Positions 46,840 through 55,522 of a DNA stretch of 64,000 bases are shown one piece after another; position 1 is the stretch's first letter, and the number at the start of each line of letters is the position of its first letter. The position numbers and the translations under genes are program-made. The notes below the pieces were generated by a model. It was given only the letters and a program-made list of their open reading frames with translations. It had not been told where the DNA came from and did no database searches. The DNA comes from Archangiaceae bacterium. Lineage in GTDB: Bacteria; Myxococcota; Myxococcia; Myxococcales; Myxococcaceae. Location: positions 1 through 64,000 of the forward strand of contig JADJNS010000018.1 of assembly GCA_016714225.1 (NCBI GenBank), given 5' to 3'.

Positions 46840-48293
46840 AGCGACGAAGCCGAGCCGCAGAAGAAGGCGAAGAGCGACTACCGGGCCGCACTGACGGTGC
46901 CACCGGAGGTGGAGCCACGCTGGCAGCGTTTCTGGCGGTCCAAACCAAGCAGATGTCGGTGACCGAGGCAGCGAAGCTGGTGGGGCTCCCCGCAACCGCT
47001 TCCAGAGCCTGATGCACCGTGGCCTGAGGGCTTGCTCGCGGAGCTGGCTCAGAAGCCACTGGGGCGCTCCGTCGAAGCCGGAGTCCGAGGTGAAGCTGGA
47101 GCAACTGGTGGCACGGCTCACGAAGGAGAACGCGTACCCTGACGGAGCGGGTGGAGACGGTGGACCTGCTGGGGTGGCGAGCGAGCTGGTGCGCGGGAAG
47201 CTGACGCTGAAGGGTCGCGGCCGGCAGACGGGCGCGAAAAAGAGCCCGGGAGCCGGAGGGTGAGACGGCTGAGGAGCCAGACGGGGCAGCGCCGGCGACT
47301 CGAGGGAGTCGAGTCGATGAGGCAGTTGGGCGTCGCGGTCGCGCTCGCGGCGGCGCTGGTGGACAGCAGTCCGGCGATCTTCCGGAGGCATGCCGCAGGA
47401 GCGAGACGGCGAGCCCCTGGTGCGGCCGCGGGGCCCCTGTCACCAGGGGCCGGCCACGGTCGAGCAGAGGGCGAGTTGCAGCGGGCTCGTGCGGCAGATG
47501 CATGGGCTGATTGGCGCAGACGCACTCAGCCACAGCGTGGCTGGGCTGAGCCGCCGAAAGGCGGCAGCCATCAAGAGTGAGACGCTCACTCAAATGGAGC
47601 GCGAACGACTCGCTTCGTGTCAGCAGGTGGTCATCCCGACGCTTGGCGTGGTGCGCGGCTTCGACGCGATGCACGTCAGCACCATCGAAGGCTGGCGGTA
47701 CCTGCTGGCGGCGGCGGATGCGAGCATCCCCTACCGAACGATGCTCGCGATGGTGGGGAGCTACGACTCGAGCTCGGTCGCGATGACGCTGGAACTCGAC
47801 ATCCTGCTCAACGGCGCACCGCTGGTGTACCGATTCGACCGCGCCAAGTGCCATCGCACCGCCGAAGTGCGCGAAGTGCTGAACAGACACGAGGTGCTGG
47901 TGCTGCAGGGTCCGCCTCGGCATCCGCGTTTACGGCCAGCTCGAACGGCAGAACCGCGAGCACCGCGCATGGCTGAATGAGTGTGGCGAGCTGACGCCCA
48001 ACAGCTCGAGACCGAAGCTCGAGCGGATGAGGCATGCGTGGAACTGCACCCTGCCGCGTCGTACGCTGACGTGGCAGACTGCGGAACAAGTCTGGAAGCA
48101 ACGCACGGTGCCGCGATTGATCGGCGGGCATTGAGAGAAGAAGGCGACAGACCGGGCGCGCGGATACACGGCGGCAACTCGATGTCCGCGGAGTGCATGG
48201 GACCTGGCCGAGCGACTCGCCATCGAGGCGACGCTCAGGAAGCATGGCTGGCTTGTGAGGCGTGGTGGAGAAATCGCGCAGTGTTTGGCTTAA
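46837..48293 (+). pseudogene. Second DDE transposase of the transposon, frameshifted
   Basis: Begins MSDEAEPQKKAKSDYRAALTV. Through several single-base losses it can be followed as MSVTEAAKLVGLP (helix-turn-helix), LEQLVARLTKENAY (coiled coil), and an open block from 47390 with GADALSHSVAGLSRRKAA and the catalytic core: GFDAMHVSTIEGWRYL (Asp), YRFDRAKCHRTAEV (Asp), then after another shift YGQLERQNREHRAW (Glu). It ends GGEIAQCLA at TAA 48291-48293, just before the right end. This core differs from the IS481-type protein in the same element. Non-functional as read. Confidence 0.75.
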
Positions 48294-48297
48294 ACAA

Positions 48298-48325
48298 AAA
48301 CGCTCATCAAACGTGACGCGTCACA
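48298..48325 (-). repeat. Right terminal inverted repeat of the 3.37-kb transposon
   Basis: Contains the exact 13-mer AAACGCTCATCAA and ends ACA, mirroring the left end. The 260 bp to the right (48326-48588) hold no recognisable gene and have lower G/C content. Confidence 0.75.
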
Positions 48326-48588
48326 GGTAAAGCGCCTGCGCCAGTTCTTACTGTCTACGTCATTGGTCGCACTAGGAATGGTAAACTTCGTGATGCGATT
48401 CCCATCTCCGATGCCGTCAGTCAAAAGTTAGAGGTCGTACTCTTCTTGGCGATGATCGAGGGGCGTCTGTTTGTGCATGGTGCTGGTGGCTTCTACTGGG
48501 CGTTTGGATCGGTCATGCGGAATGAGCACAATCCAGTCGCGGTGCGTCTTTCCGAGTTACGCCAGGCAGTCGCAGAATCGAGAACACT

Positions 48589-48873
48589 TTGTCCCGAGTA
48601 ATTGCGCTGACGTTTACGATAGCCTGCTCGTCTCCCACGTTTCTTCGAATGGGGGAGCAGTGTACTGGTAGTGTGTTGCCGTGTCAGGCTGGCCTGACGT
48701 GCGTTGAGTTCACCGCAGTCGTCGCTGGGGTGTGTAAGCCTGTGCTGCCCGCAATTTGTACGAAATCCTGTACGTCGCGAGCCGACTGCGCTGACTTTCA
48801 AGAAGCCGCGACTTGCGATTCGAGCTGTGATCATGGCGATCTTTGTGTATATCTGGTTCAGCCGAACAAGTAG
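48589..48873 (+). CDS. Small Cys-rich lipoprotein-like protein
   Basis: 94 aa from TTG 48589, chosen because it yields a lipoprotein-like signal, MSRVIALTFTIAC. The mature part has 12 further Cys in spaced pairs (EQCTGSVLPCQAGLTC, CTKSCTSRADC, CDSSCDHGDLC), resembling the Cys-rich units of the large lipoproteins at the left of the window (CxxxxCxxxxxC with D/E). It overlaps the next gene by 41 bp. Codon use is much less G/C-biased than in the flanking genes, pointing to acquired DNA. Confidence 0.5.
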   Translation: MSRVIALTFTIACSSPTFLRMGEQCTGSVLPCQAGLTCVEFTAVVAGVCKPVLPAICTKSCTSRADCADFQEAATCDSSCDHGDLCVYLVQPNK

Positions 48874-50116
48874 GCGCCTCCAATTGTGTGTGGCAGGTGT
48901 CTTTATCGCATGCGCTTGCGGTCCAACGGGGCAAGTGCCGTGCTTGCGCGGAAGCGGCGGGCTGTCGTCGATAGCCCCCAAAGTGACTGTCGCGGGTGAA
49001 TCAACTGAGATTTCGGTTGTCCTCCCAATTGTTACTGGCTGTGACGGACGCATTGGGTCGCCTCGCGGCGAAGCGACTGTTTATGACGGCAATAACATTA
49101 AGATAGAGACGTCGTCCGTTCTCGTCGAATGGTTGAGAACGGATTCGGCGCTCCGGCAGCGGTTTGATTTTGTTGCAAGTGAAGTTGGGGACTACTTTGT
49201 TGATAGCGTCTTTCTGCCGATGTTTGGGCGTGTTCAGACGTCAATTGTTGTGGGCCGTGTAGGCTCGCCTGGGTTGCCTGGGTTGCCTGCGTTCCAGTTT
49301 GATGCGCGCGGTCTGGCTGGGTGTGTTGATTATGTTGTTCTTGAAGGGCATGTTCTGTGTTTCGATGGGGTGAGTCTTCACGATGTGGCGGTGGGACACT
49401 CCGTGTCAATTGGCGTCGATGCGGTCGCGTCTGTGGGCGGTGAGGTCTGGGTCGCCGTCGGGGAGGTTGTCTCTCAGGTTACGATCGGGTCTGATGATGG
49501 CCTCGTGTTGTCGGAGGTCTATCGATGCTATGGAAAAATCCGTGACTTGTTCGCGAATGAGCATTCGCTCTTGTTGCGCACTGATGCTGAATTGCTCCAT
49601 TTGAGGCTGCTGGGATATGGGGTGTTGAATGGACGGTGGTCGTTTGCGCCTCAGTCAGTTATTCGCTCTTGGTTGGGTTCGGCCGATGATTTCGCGGTGG
49701 TCGTTGAGGATGACGGACAAGTTGACTCTTTTTCGGTGTGCCGGTTTTCGACTTCGTCACGACTTGTGTGTTCTCCCCAGGCGGGAAGGCTCTTGGCGGT
49801 TGCTTCCAAAGGATGGTGGAGTTTCGGCCGGGATGGTCATTTGATGTTTAGTGCGGTGCGTGGCGAGCGAGATGAGGGTGATTGGAATTCATTGTTGCCG
49901 TGTGTTTGGCAGAGTTCGCCGGGAAGATTTGGACAACCGAGGCTTTCGGGTGCCCCATGCGAAGTGAGTGGTGAGTGGTTTCTTCGTTCGGACTTGGATA
50001 GCCACGGTATGCCTGAACGATGGGGCCGTCCCGGGGACCGTGTCCGAATGGCCTTGGGAGGCGAGATGATCGTGGCTACGAGCGCCAGCACTGTCCTGGT
50101 CTATCAGTCGCCCTGA
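48833..50116 (+). CDS. Predicted lipoprotein, unknown, foreign base composition
   Basis: 427 aa from ATG 48833; a TTG at 48884 just after the upstream stop would give a shorter signal. The hydrophobic LQLCVAGVFIACACGPTG is a lipobox-containing signal. The rest is beta-rich (EVWVAVGEVVSQVTIGSDDGLVLSEV, LLHLRLLGYG), and the spacing of short Val/Gly/Trp-rich units recalls a beta-propeller such as RCC1-like proteins. Many codons end in T (GTT, GAT, TTG), unlike the neighbours. Lying between two transposons it is likely horizontally acquired cargo. No family was recognised. Confidence 0.65.
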   Translation: MAIFVYIWFSRTSRRLQLCVAGVFIACACGPTGQVPCLRGSGGLSSIAPKVTVAGESTEISVVLPIVTGCDGRIGSPRGEATVYDGNNIKIETSSVLVEWLRTDSALRQRFDFVASEVGDYFVDSVFLPMFGRVQTSIVVGRVGSPGLPGLPAFQFDARGLAGCVDYVVLEGHVLCFDGVSLHDVAVGHSVSIGVDAVASVGGEVWVAVGEVVSQVTIGSDDGLVLSEVYRCYGKIRDLFANEHSLLLRTDAELLHLRLLGYGVLNGRWSFAPQSVIRSWLGSADDFAVVVEDDGQVDSFSVCRFSTSSRLVCSPQAGRLLAVASKGWWSFGRDGHLMFSAVRGERDEGDWNSLLPCVWQSSPGRFGQPRLSGAPCEVSGEWFLRSDLDSHGMPERWGRPGDRVRMALGGEMIVATSASTVLVYQSP

Positions 50117-50223
50117 AGTCTGATTGTTCATTAGGTTTTGTGCTGTCCGTGTATGAATTGTTTCCCTCACTTACTGTGTGCTGACACGCCCGCGCGCCCG
50201 TTACGTGCGATCATCTGCGCGTC

Positions 50224-50412
50224 TTGGAAACCGCCGCCCCCGTAGAACCGACGCACGAATCACCGCTGTGGATGGTGTCGCAGGCCCCGGCGCTGAACGC
50301 GCTGGTGGTCGCGCTGCAGCGGGCGCGCATTGCGCTGCAGGGCCCCACCGGCACCGCGGGCCGCCTCGAGCTCTCGCGCCGCAACGTGGCGCAGGCGCGG
50401 GCCGAGTTCTCC
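50224..50412 (+). pseudogene. 5' part of a RelA/SpoT-like gene split by IS66
   Basis: 63 codons from TTG 50224 (ATG 50272 is an alternative) up to the IS66 insertion, ending ...LSRRNVAQARAEFS. Codon 63 ends exactly at 50412, the last base of the left target duplication. The reading frame continues without shift at 52911 with EMIRRGERDLHRLAGLL once the IS and one duplication are removed. As it stands the frame enters the IS and stops after eight codons (VSAARTT). Confidence 0.75.
50405..50412. repeat. Left 8-bp target-site duplication of the IS66 element
   Basis: AGTTCTCC, identical to 52903-52910. IS66 elements generate 8-bp duplications, so the length fits. Confidence 0.9.
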
Positions 50413-50465
50413 GTATCCGCTGCACGAACCACGTAGCTCGCGCGTGACGGATCGCGCTTGACCCG

Positions 50466-52149
50466 TTAGTTGGCCGGCGGCGGGACGGTGAGCGGGCCGA
50501 GCTCAGCAGCGAGCTCAGCGGAATCGAGGCGCGTGCGGGTGTGGTTCCACAGATGAGGGCACAGCTCGAGGTACCGCTCACGCGGCCAGTGCACGAGGAC
50601 GCGCAGGACGTCGCGCAGATACTGCTCGGGCTCGATGCGGTGCAGCTTGCAGGTCGCGATGAGCGAGAAGAGCGCGGCCGCGGCGTGAGCGTGGTCATCA
50701 CTGCCGACGAAGAGCCACGCCTTCCTTCCTGTCGCGACCCGCTTGAGCTCGCGCTCAGAGGCGTTGTTGTCCAGCTTGAGCCGGCCGTCCTCGAGGAATC
50801 GGCAGAGCGCCGCGCGCTGCCGCACGCAGTAGCCGAGCGCCGAACGCAGCAGGCCGCGGGTGTCCCTTCACCTTCGCGTATTCGAGCTCGGCCCACGCGA
50901 AGAACGAGTCGAGCAGCGGGCGCGTGCGCTCGTCGCGCAGCACCTTGATGGCGTCGGGCGGCAAGTCCTTCCACTTCTCTTCGTTCTCGAAGATTCGGTG
51001 AATGCGGAACAGCGCCTCTCGCGAGACGGCGCAGTGAGCGACGGCGGCTTCCCAGTACTTTCGTCTCGCGTGACACCAACAACCAACCTCTGAGCGCTCG
51101 TCGTCTTCGTCGCCGTCTCGGGCTCGCGCGTCCGGCGCGGGAAAGAGCACGTCGTAGACGCTCTTCGCGTCGGCCTGCACGTAGCCGGTGAAGCCCTTGA
51201 ACAGCTCGGACACCGCGACCGACGTCTCACGCGGCACGTACTCGAAGAAGGCGAAGTCCTTGTCGGCGAGCTGCACGAAGAAGTGGCCCTTGCGGCACGG
51301 CTGTCGCTTCTTCCAGTCGCCCTTGAGCGGCTGCACCGACACGCCGGTCGCGTCCGTGGAGATGCAGAAGGCGCGCGCGAAGAAGTGCTCGCGCGCGGCG
51401 GCGATGAGCGTCGAGCCGAGCGTGTTGCCGACGTCCTCGAGCCAGCGCGACATGGTGCCGCGGTCGAGCGACACGCCTTCGCGCTCGGCGCGCAGTTCCT
51501 GGCGGTGCAGCGGCAGGCCGTCGCAGTGCTTGTCGATGGCCACGCTCGCGAGCAGCGACGGGCCGGCGAGCAGCCGAGGAAAGAGCTCGGGCGGCAGCGC
51601 CGTCGTCACCACCGTCGTCGGCGACGCCTCGTCGGTCGAGGCCTTCTGCACTTGGTACTTCGCGCGAGCCACCACCAGCCGGAGGTAGCCGCCGCGCCGC
51701 CAGACGAGCTTGCAACTCTCCTCGAAGCCGATGCGGGGCGCTTTGCCCTCCAGCGCCTTGTCGAGCAGCTCGAGCCGCTCTTCGGGAATGGCCACGTCCT
51801 TCAGCTCGCGCCGGCCAGCCGGCTTCTTCGGCGTCTTCGGGCCTGCTGGCCCACCGCCGCCGGCGTCCTTCGAGGGCATCAGCTGCGGTATGGGCTCGAG
51901 CCGCTTCGACAGCGCGTCGAGCTCGGCCAGCTTCTGCGCGAACTCCAGCTCGAGCTGCGACACGTCAACGCGCTCGGCCTTCGCCACGTAGAGCCGCCGC
52001 TTCATCAGCTCCAGCTCCAGCTGGACGCTGCGGTACGCCTCGCGCAGCTTGTCGCGCTCGCTCTTCGTGGCCGCGAGCTCCTGCTCGAGGGCTGCCACTC
52101 TCGCCCTCAGCGCGTCGCTGCTCGTGCTCGTCTCGGTCACGTCGCTCAC
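50466..52149 (-). pseudogene. tnpC: IS66 transposase TnpC, one frameshift
   Basis: Starts at GTG 52149 (VSDVTETSTSS), then a long coiled coil (LRARVAALEQELAATKSERDKL), a zinc-finger-like segment and the DDE core. Catalytic Asp candidates are in ISTDATGVSV and VQADAKSVYD. Near 50861-50868 one base is missing: after ELEYAKVKG the frame shifts and the homologous continuation TRGLLRSALGYCVRQRAALCRFLEDG, with the catalytic Glu in NNASEREL, lies in the next frame to the stop at 50466. Without the shift the protein would be about 560 aa, normal for IS66. Real mutation or sequencing error cannot be told apart here. Confidence 0.88.
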
Positions 52150-52186
52150 ACTACATAAGAGCGAAAGAATCGTGCCGAGCCGCGGC

Positions 52187-52534
52187 TCAGTGCACTCGCC
52201 GACGCTTCTGGCGCAGCGGCTGCTCGGACGTGATGCCCGCAAGCAGGTCATCGAGCTCGCGCTCGGACAGCTCGACCGTCAGCTCGCCGTCGCGCAGCGG
52301 CTCCGGCAAGCGGAACGTGCCCTTGTCGAGGCGCTTGTAGAAGATGCACAAGCCGTTGCCGTCGTAGAACAGCGCCTTCACCGCGGCGCGGTGCTTGCCG
52401 AAGAATATGAAGATGGCGCCGCCGCGCACGTCGCGGCCGAGCCGCTCGGACACCAGGCCGCTGAGCCGGTCAAAACTCCACCGCAAATCGATGGGCTCGA
52501 GCCCGACGAACACCTCGACACCGCGCGGAATCAT
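52187..52534 (-). CDS. tnpB: IS66 family accessory protein TnpB
   Basis: 115 aa. Contains the IS66 Orf2 signature: DLRWSFDRLSGLV, GAIFIFFGKHRAAVKALFYDGNGLCIFYKRLDKGTF. ATG 52534 overlaps the tnpA stop (ATGA), the usual coupling in this family. Required together with TnpA for efficient IS66 transposition in studied members. Confidence 0.95.
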   Translation of the reverse strand: MIPRGVEVFVGLEPIDLRWSFDRLSGLVSERLGRDVRGGAIFIFFGKHRAAVKALFYDGNGLCIFYKRLDKGTFRLPEPLRDGELTVELSERELDDLLAGITSEQPLRQKRRRVH

Positions 52535-52842
52535 CGCCCGCTCTTCAGCACGTCGAGCACGAGCGCCAGCGCGTCGCGCGACGCCCCGCGCCGCACCTCG
52601 ATGCGAACGCCGCCGAAGTCGACCACGACCGGCGTCTCGCCGCTCGATGGCGCCGCGGTCGACGTCACCACGCGGGCGAGCGCGATCTCCTGCAGACCCC
52701 CGCGACTCTCGCTGCGAACGCGGTGAGCCATGTGCCGCAGGCCCCCACCGGTGAAGCTCTTGCCGGCAGCGAACGCCTCGGACGACAAGCCGCTGCGCTG
52801 CCACTGCTCAACCCGCTTCACCCAGATCGCGTCGATGGCCAT
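52531..52842 (-). CDS. tnpA: IS66 family accessory protein TnpA
   Basis: 103 aa. The N-terminal WVKRVEQWQRSGLSSEAFAAG matches the helix-turn-helix start of IS66 TnpA proteins, and the C-terminal VVVDFGGVRIEVRRGASRDALALVLDVL matches their conserved end. It is the first gene of the IS operon. Confidence 0.92.
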   Translation of the reverse strand: MAIDAIWVKRVEQWQRSGLSSEAFAAGKSFTGGGLRHMAHRVRSESRGGLQEIALARVVTSTAAPSSGETPVVVDFGGVRIEVRRGASRDALALVLDVLKSGR

Positions 52843-52902
52843 GCGGCGCCATCTACGTCAGCTGCAAGCGCCCTCAGGCCACGGGGTCGGTGCAGCGGAT
52901 AC

Positions 52903-52910
52903 AGTTCTCC
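52903..52910. repeat. Right 8-bp target-site duplication of the IS66 element
   Basis: AGTTCTCC, the second copy, immediately followed by the resumed reading frame of the interrupted gene. Confidence 0.9.
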
Positions 52911-53756
52911 GAGATGATTCGCCGCGGCGAGCGCGACCTGCACCGGCTGGCCGGCCTGCTGGCCGATCAGCTGCTCGGCCCGCACCAGCTGCGCAGCGTG
53001 GTCATCGGCGAAATCGAGAAGACCCGCGAGCGCTTCACCCTCATCGCCGACGTCTCGAAGGCCGACCTCGAGTCGTCGACCGACCTCGACCTGGGCAACC
53101 GCGTGCTCGCCCGCCTCGCCATCGCCGACGAGCGCGGCTGGAGACGGGTGGGCCTGGTCTCGAACGTGGTCGAGTACGAGCCCGAGGTGCCCAACGACGA
53201 CTCGGTCTACCGCATCCTCACGCGCATCAAGGCCGAGCAGGAGATCTGGAACAAGGTCACCGACGAAATCTTCGACCTCGACAGCATCGTGCTGCGCGAC
53301 AAGCAGCTGCGGCACCTCGGCCGCTACGTGAAAGACGTGTTCGGCATCAAGGTGGTGGTCGGCACCGTCGAAGACGCCTACCGGCTGCAAGAGCGCCTCA
53401 AGGCGATGCAGCTCCCTGACGCGCACCGCACCCTCACCTTCGTCGAGGAGAAGGACTACCTCGAGCGCCCCTCTCGCAAGCAGTCGGGCTGGTCGGCGCT
53501 CAAGTCGGTGGTGAGCTGGGCGGGCAAGACCTTCGAGATTCAGGTGCAGCCGCTCTCGAACTTCCTGCACGAGCGCGAGCGGCTGACCCGAGAGAGCCAC
53601 TCGGGCTTCAAGTCGACGCGCGAGCGGGTGCGCGACGAGGTCGCTGCGAAGGTGCCCCTGTTCGCCTACTACCGGTCGCTGCTGCGCTGGCTGCTGCTCG
53701 ACCCGACCGGCGAGCCGCCGCAGCACGAGGGTGTCGAGCTGTCGCTCATCGACTGA
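52911..53756 (+). pseudogene. 3' part of a RelA/SpoT-like gene split by IS66
   Basis: 281 codons plus stop. Joined to the 5' part this gives a 344-aa protein. Segments align in order with the ppGpp-synthetase fold: RYVKDVFGIKVVVGTVEDAYRL (as in D-x-x-G-x-R-V-I-V...D-x-Y), KDYLERPSRKQSGWSALK (as in K-D-Y-I-x-x-P-K-x-N-G-Y-x-S-L-H) and KTFEIQVQPL (as in E-V-Q-I-R-T). The Glu is kept but GWSALK replaces GYxSLH, so it is a distant member. A shortened product could still start at an internal ATG or GTG. Function is inferred; a small alarmone synthetase or a related nucleotidyltransferase toxin are both possible. Confidence 0.65.
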
Positions 53757-53866
53757 AACGGCCGCGCGAATTTCCGCCGAACGTCGAAGCCTCTTTACGT
53801 TGTTACCAGCCGCGCGGGCCGTGCGTTTCGAAGGGGCAGCACCCCTCGCTACGAAAGGCCCGCCCG

Positions 53867-55090
53867 ATGACCGCCATCTCCGAACGCAAGCTTCGCCTCG
53901 TCCGTGAGTCGTTGATTCTCCCCCCGCGGCCGAAGCCCACCTCGAGCGTCGAGACGGCGCCTGGGCGTGGCGACCACTTTCGGCCGGGTGGCCAGCCGCC
54001 CATCAAGCCCACCGACCCCAAGCCGAGCGTGCCGCCGACGCCGCCCCCGACCGTCGACTGGGAGGCGAAGCTGGCGAAGAACCCCGCGTTTCAAGCGCTG
54101 AACCCCGGAGTGCAGCAGGCGGTGCTCGAGACGCTCGCCAACCCCGACATCGAGGACGCGGGAAAAGAGGCCATCGCCACCGCGGTGACCTCGCCCGGCT
54201 TCGCGCTGCTCTCCACCGACGACGCCGACGACTTCCTCCAGTACGAGGGCAACACCATTCCCGGGTTCGGAGCGCAGATTCGCGCCGAGCTCGCGGCGCA
54301 CCTCGCCTCGGACGAGTACCAGCACCCGCATGTGTCCATCTTCCCGCTCGAGCAGGCGGTCGGGCAGAAGCGCGAGCTCTTGGAGATTTCGCGCGGCGCC
54401 GAGGCGCTGCCCGGCTCGACGCCGGTCGGGGGCCTGCCGCCCAGCCAGCGAGACGTCACGGTGACCGGGCCAGAAGACGTCGGCGAGTACGACTTCGAGA
54501 CGGGCAGCGCCGATGCCGAGCGCTACACCTTCCACGTCGACGGGCGCGACGTCGAGGTCATCTACCCGAAGGAGCACCCCGAAGACTCGCCGTCGCCAGA
54601 AGAGCTCGAGCAGCTGTTCGAGACGCTGCCCGACATGGCGGCGAGCGAGTACGAACGCATCATCATCGAGCCGGGCAAGACCGAGGCCTCGGCGAGCACC
54701 ACCGGCGATGGGCAGATTCGCATCTTCCCCGAGACCGGTCGGTCGCTCGAGCGCCTGCAGTCGACCCTGGTGCACGAGGCGGCGCACAACGTGTCCGACG
54801 ATGCGTTCGGCAGCCCCAGCTCGGTCGACGTCGACGACGACTTGAGCGAGCTCTCGCCGGGCTGGCAGGAGTGGGCCGCCGCCGCCGAGGCCGACGGCCA
54901 CTCGGTCTCCGACTACGCGTACGACTCGGTCGCCGGAAACAACGACGATGACCGCCGCAAGTTCGGCGAAGACTTCGCCGAGACCGTCGAGCTCTACTAC
55001 CAGGTGCGCGGCACGCCGGCCGAGGCCGAGTTCGCGCGGCTCTACCCGAACCGCTACGACCTCATTCGCCAGACGTTCGGCGACGCCTGA
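53867..55090 (+). CDS. Putative zinc metallopeptidase (zincin), Pro-rich N-terminus
   Basis: 407 aa. The zincin motif HEAAH is at 303-307 (STLVHEAAHNVSD), and EDFAETVELYY (368-378) supplies the likely third zinc ligand Glu downstream, a pairing seen in gluzincin-type and ATLF-like domains. The first 60 residues are Pro/Lys-rich and disordered (PPRPKPTSSVE, PKPSVPPTPPP). No signal peptide, so it is either cytoplasmic or exported by a specialised secretion system. Single gene after the IS66-split locus. Protease activity is inferred from the motif. Confidence 0.7.
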   Translation: MTAISERKLRLVRESLILPPRPKPTSSVETAPGRGDHFRPGGQPPIKPTDPKPSVPPTPPPTVDWEAKLAKNPAFQALNPGVQQAVLETLANPDIEDAGKEAIATAVTSPGFALLSTDDADDFLQYEGNTIPGFGAQIRAELAAHLASDEYQHPHVSIFPLEQAVGQKRELLEISRGAEALPGSTPVGGLPPSQRDVTVTGPEDVGEYDFETGSADAERYTFHVDGRDVEVIYPKEHPEDSPSPEELEQLFETLPDMAASEYERIIIEPGKTEASASTTGDGQIRIFPETGRSLERLQSTLVHEAAHNVSDDAFGSPSSVDVDDDLSELSPGWQEWAAAAEADGHSVSDYAYDSVAGNNDDDRRKFGEDFAETVELYYQVRGTPAEAEFARLYPNRYDLIRQTFGDA

Positions 55091-55096
55091 GCGGCC

Positions 55097-55450
55097 CTAT
55101 GCCGCCCGGCCGTTGTAGCGGGTGCTCACCTCGAGGGTGTGCGCGTCGACGCCCTCGAGACAGCGCACGTTGACCATCGCCGACGGCGAGCCGTCGGGGG
55201 CCACGCCGTGAGCGAAGGGCCGCACCCCGCACACCGAGCAGAACGTGTGGTGAATGCGCTTCTTGCCGAACTGGTAGTCGGTGAGGCGGTCGCTGCCGGT
55301 GAGCATCTTCAGCTTGTCGGCCGGCACGAACGCCATGATCGCGCCGGTGCGGCCGCACATGCTGCAGTTGCAGGTGGTGAGGCCCTTCAATTCGACGTCG
55401 ACGCTGAAGGTGACCGCGCCGCAGTGACACGAGCCCTGATGGGTGGACAT
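55097..55450 (-). CDS. GFA family (glutathione-dependent formaldehyde-activating-like) protein
   Basis: 117 aa from ATG 55450. The zinc-binding Cys sets are all present: GSCHCGAVTF, TTCNCSMCGRTG and HTFCSVCGVRPF. This is the standard Mss4-like GFA fold. Despite the family name most members have unknown small-molecule roles. It is convergent with the zincin gene (6-bp gap) and a single gene otherwise. Confidence 0.93.
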   Translation of the reverse strand: MSTHQGSCHCGAVTFSVDVELKGLTTCNCSMCGRTGAIMAFVPADKLKMLTGSDRLTDYQFGKKRIHHTFCSVCGVRPFAHGVAPDGSPSAMVNVRCLEGVDAHTLEVSTRYNGRAA

Positions 55451-55522
55451 GCGGGCGTCCGTAGCACTCCTCGCGTCGGCTGCCACGCGCGACGGTAGAC
55501 TCCACCGGGGTCTACCCGCTCA

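Larger units (their letters stand above)
50413..52902. mobile_element. IS66-family insertion sequence (2490 bp)
   Basis: Bounded by inverted repeats GTATCCGCTGCACGAACC (50413-50430) and, reading inward from 52902, GTATCCGCTGCACCGACC: 16 of 18 match. Flanked by a perfect 8-bp direct repeat. It contains the three IS66 genes tnpA-tnpB-tnpC in order on the minus strand. The intact ends and duplication mean a recent insertion, even though tnpC reads with a frameshift. Confidence 0.95.

Noticed and set aside
48704..48832. Upstream extension of the 427-aa lipoprotein gene to 48704
   Set aside because: The extension overlaps the Cys-rich small gene in another frame and would bury the signal sequence in the middle of the protein.
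50413..52902. Long plus-strand frame inside the IS66 element as a passenger gene
   Set aside because: It is the mirror of tnpC; it has no domain and no bias, and IS66 carries only its three known genes on the other strand.
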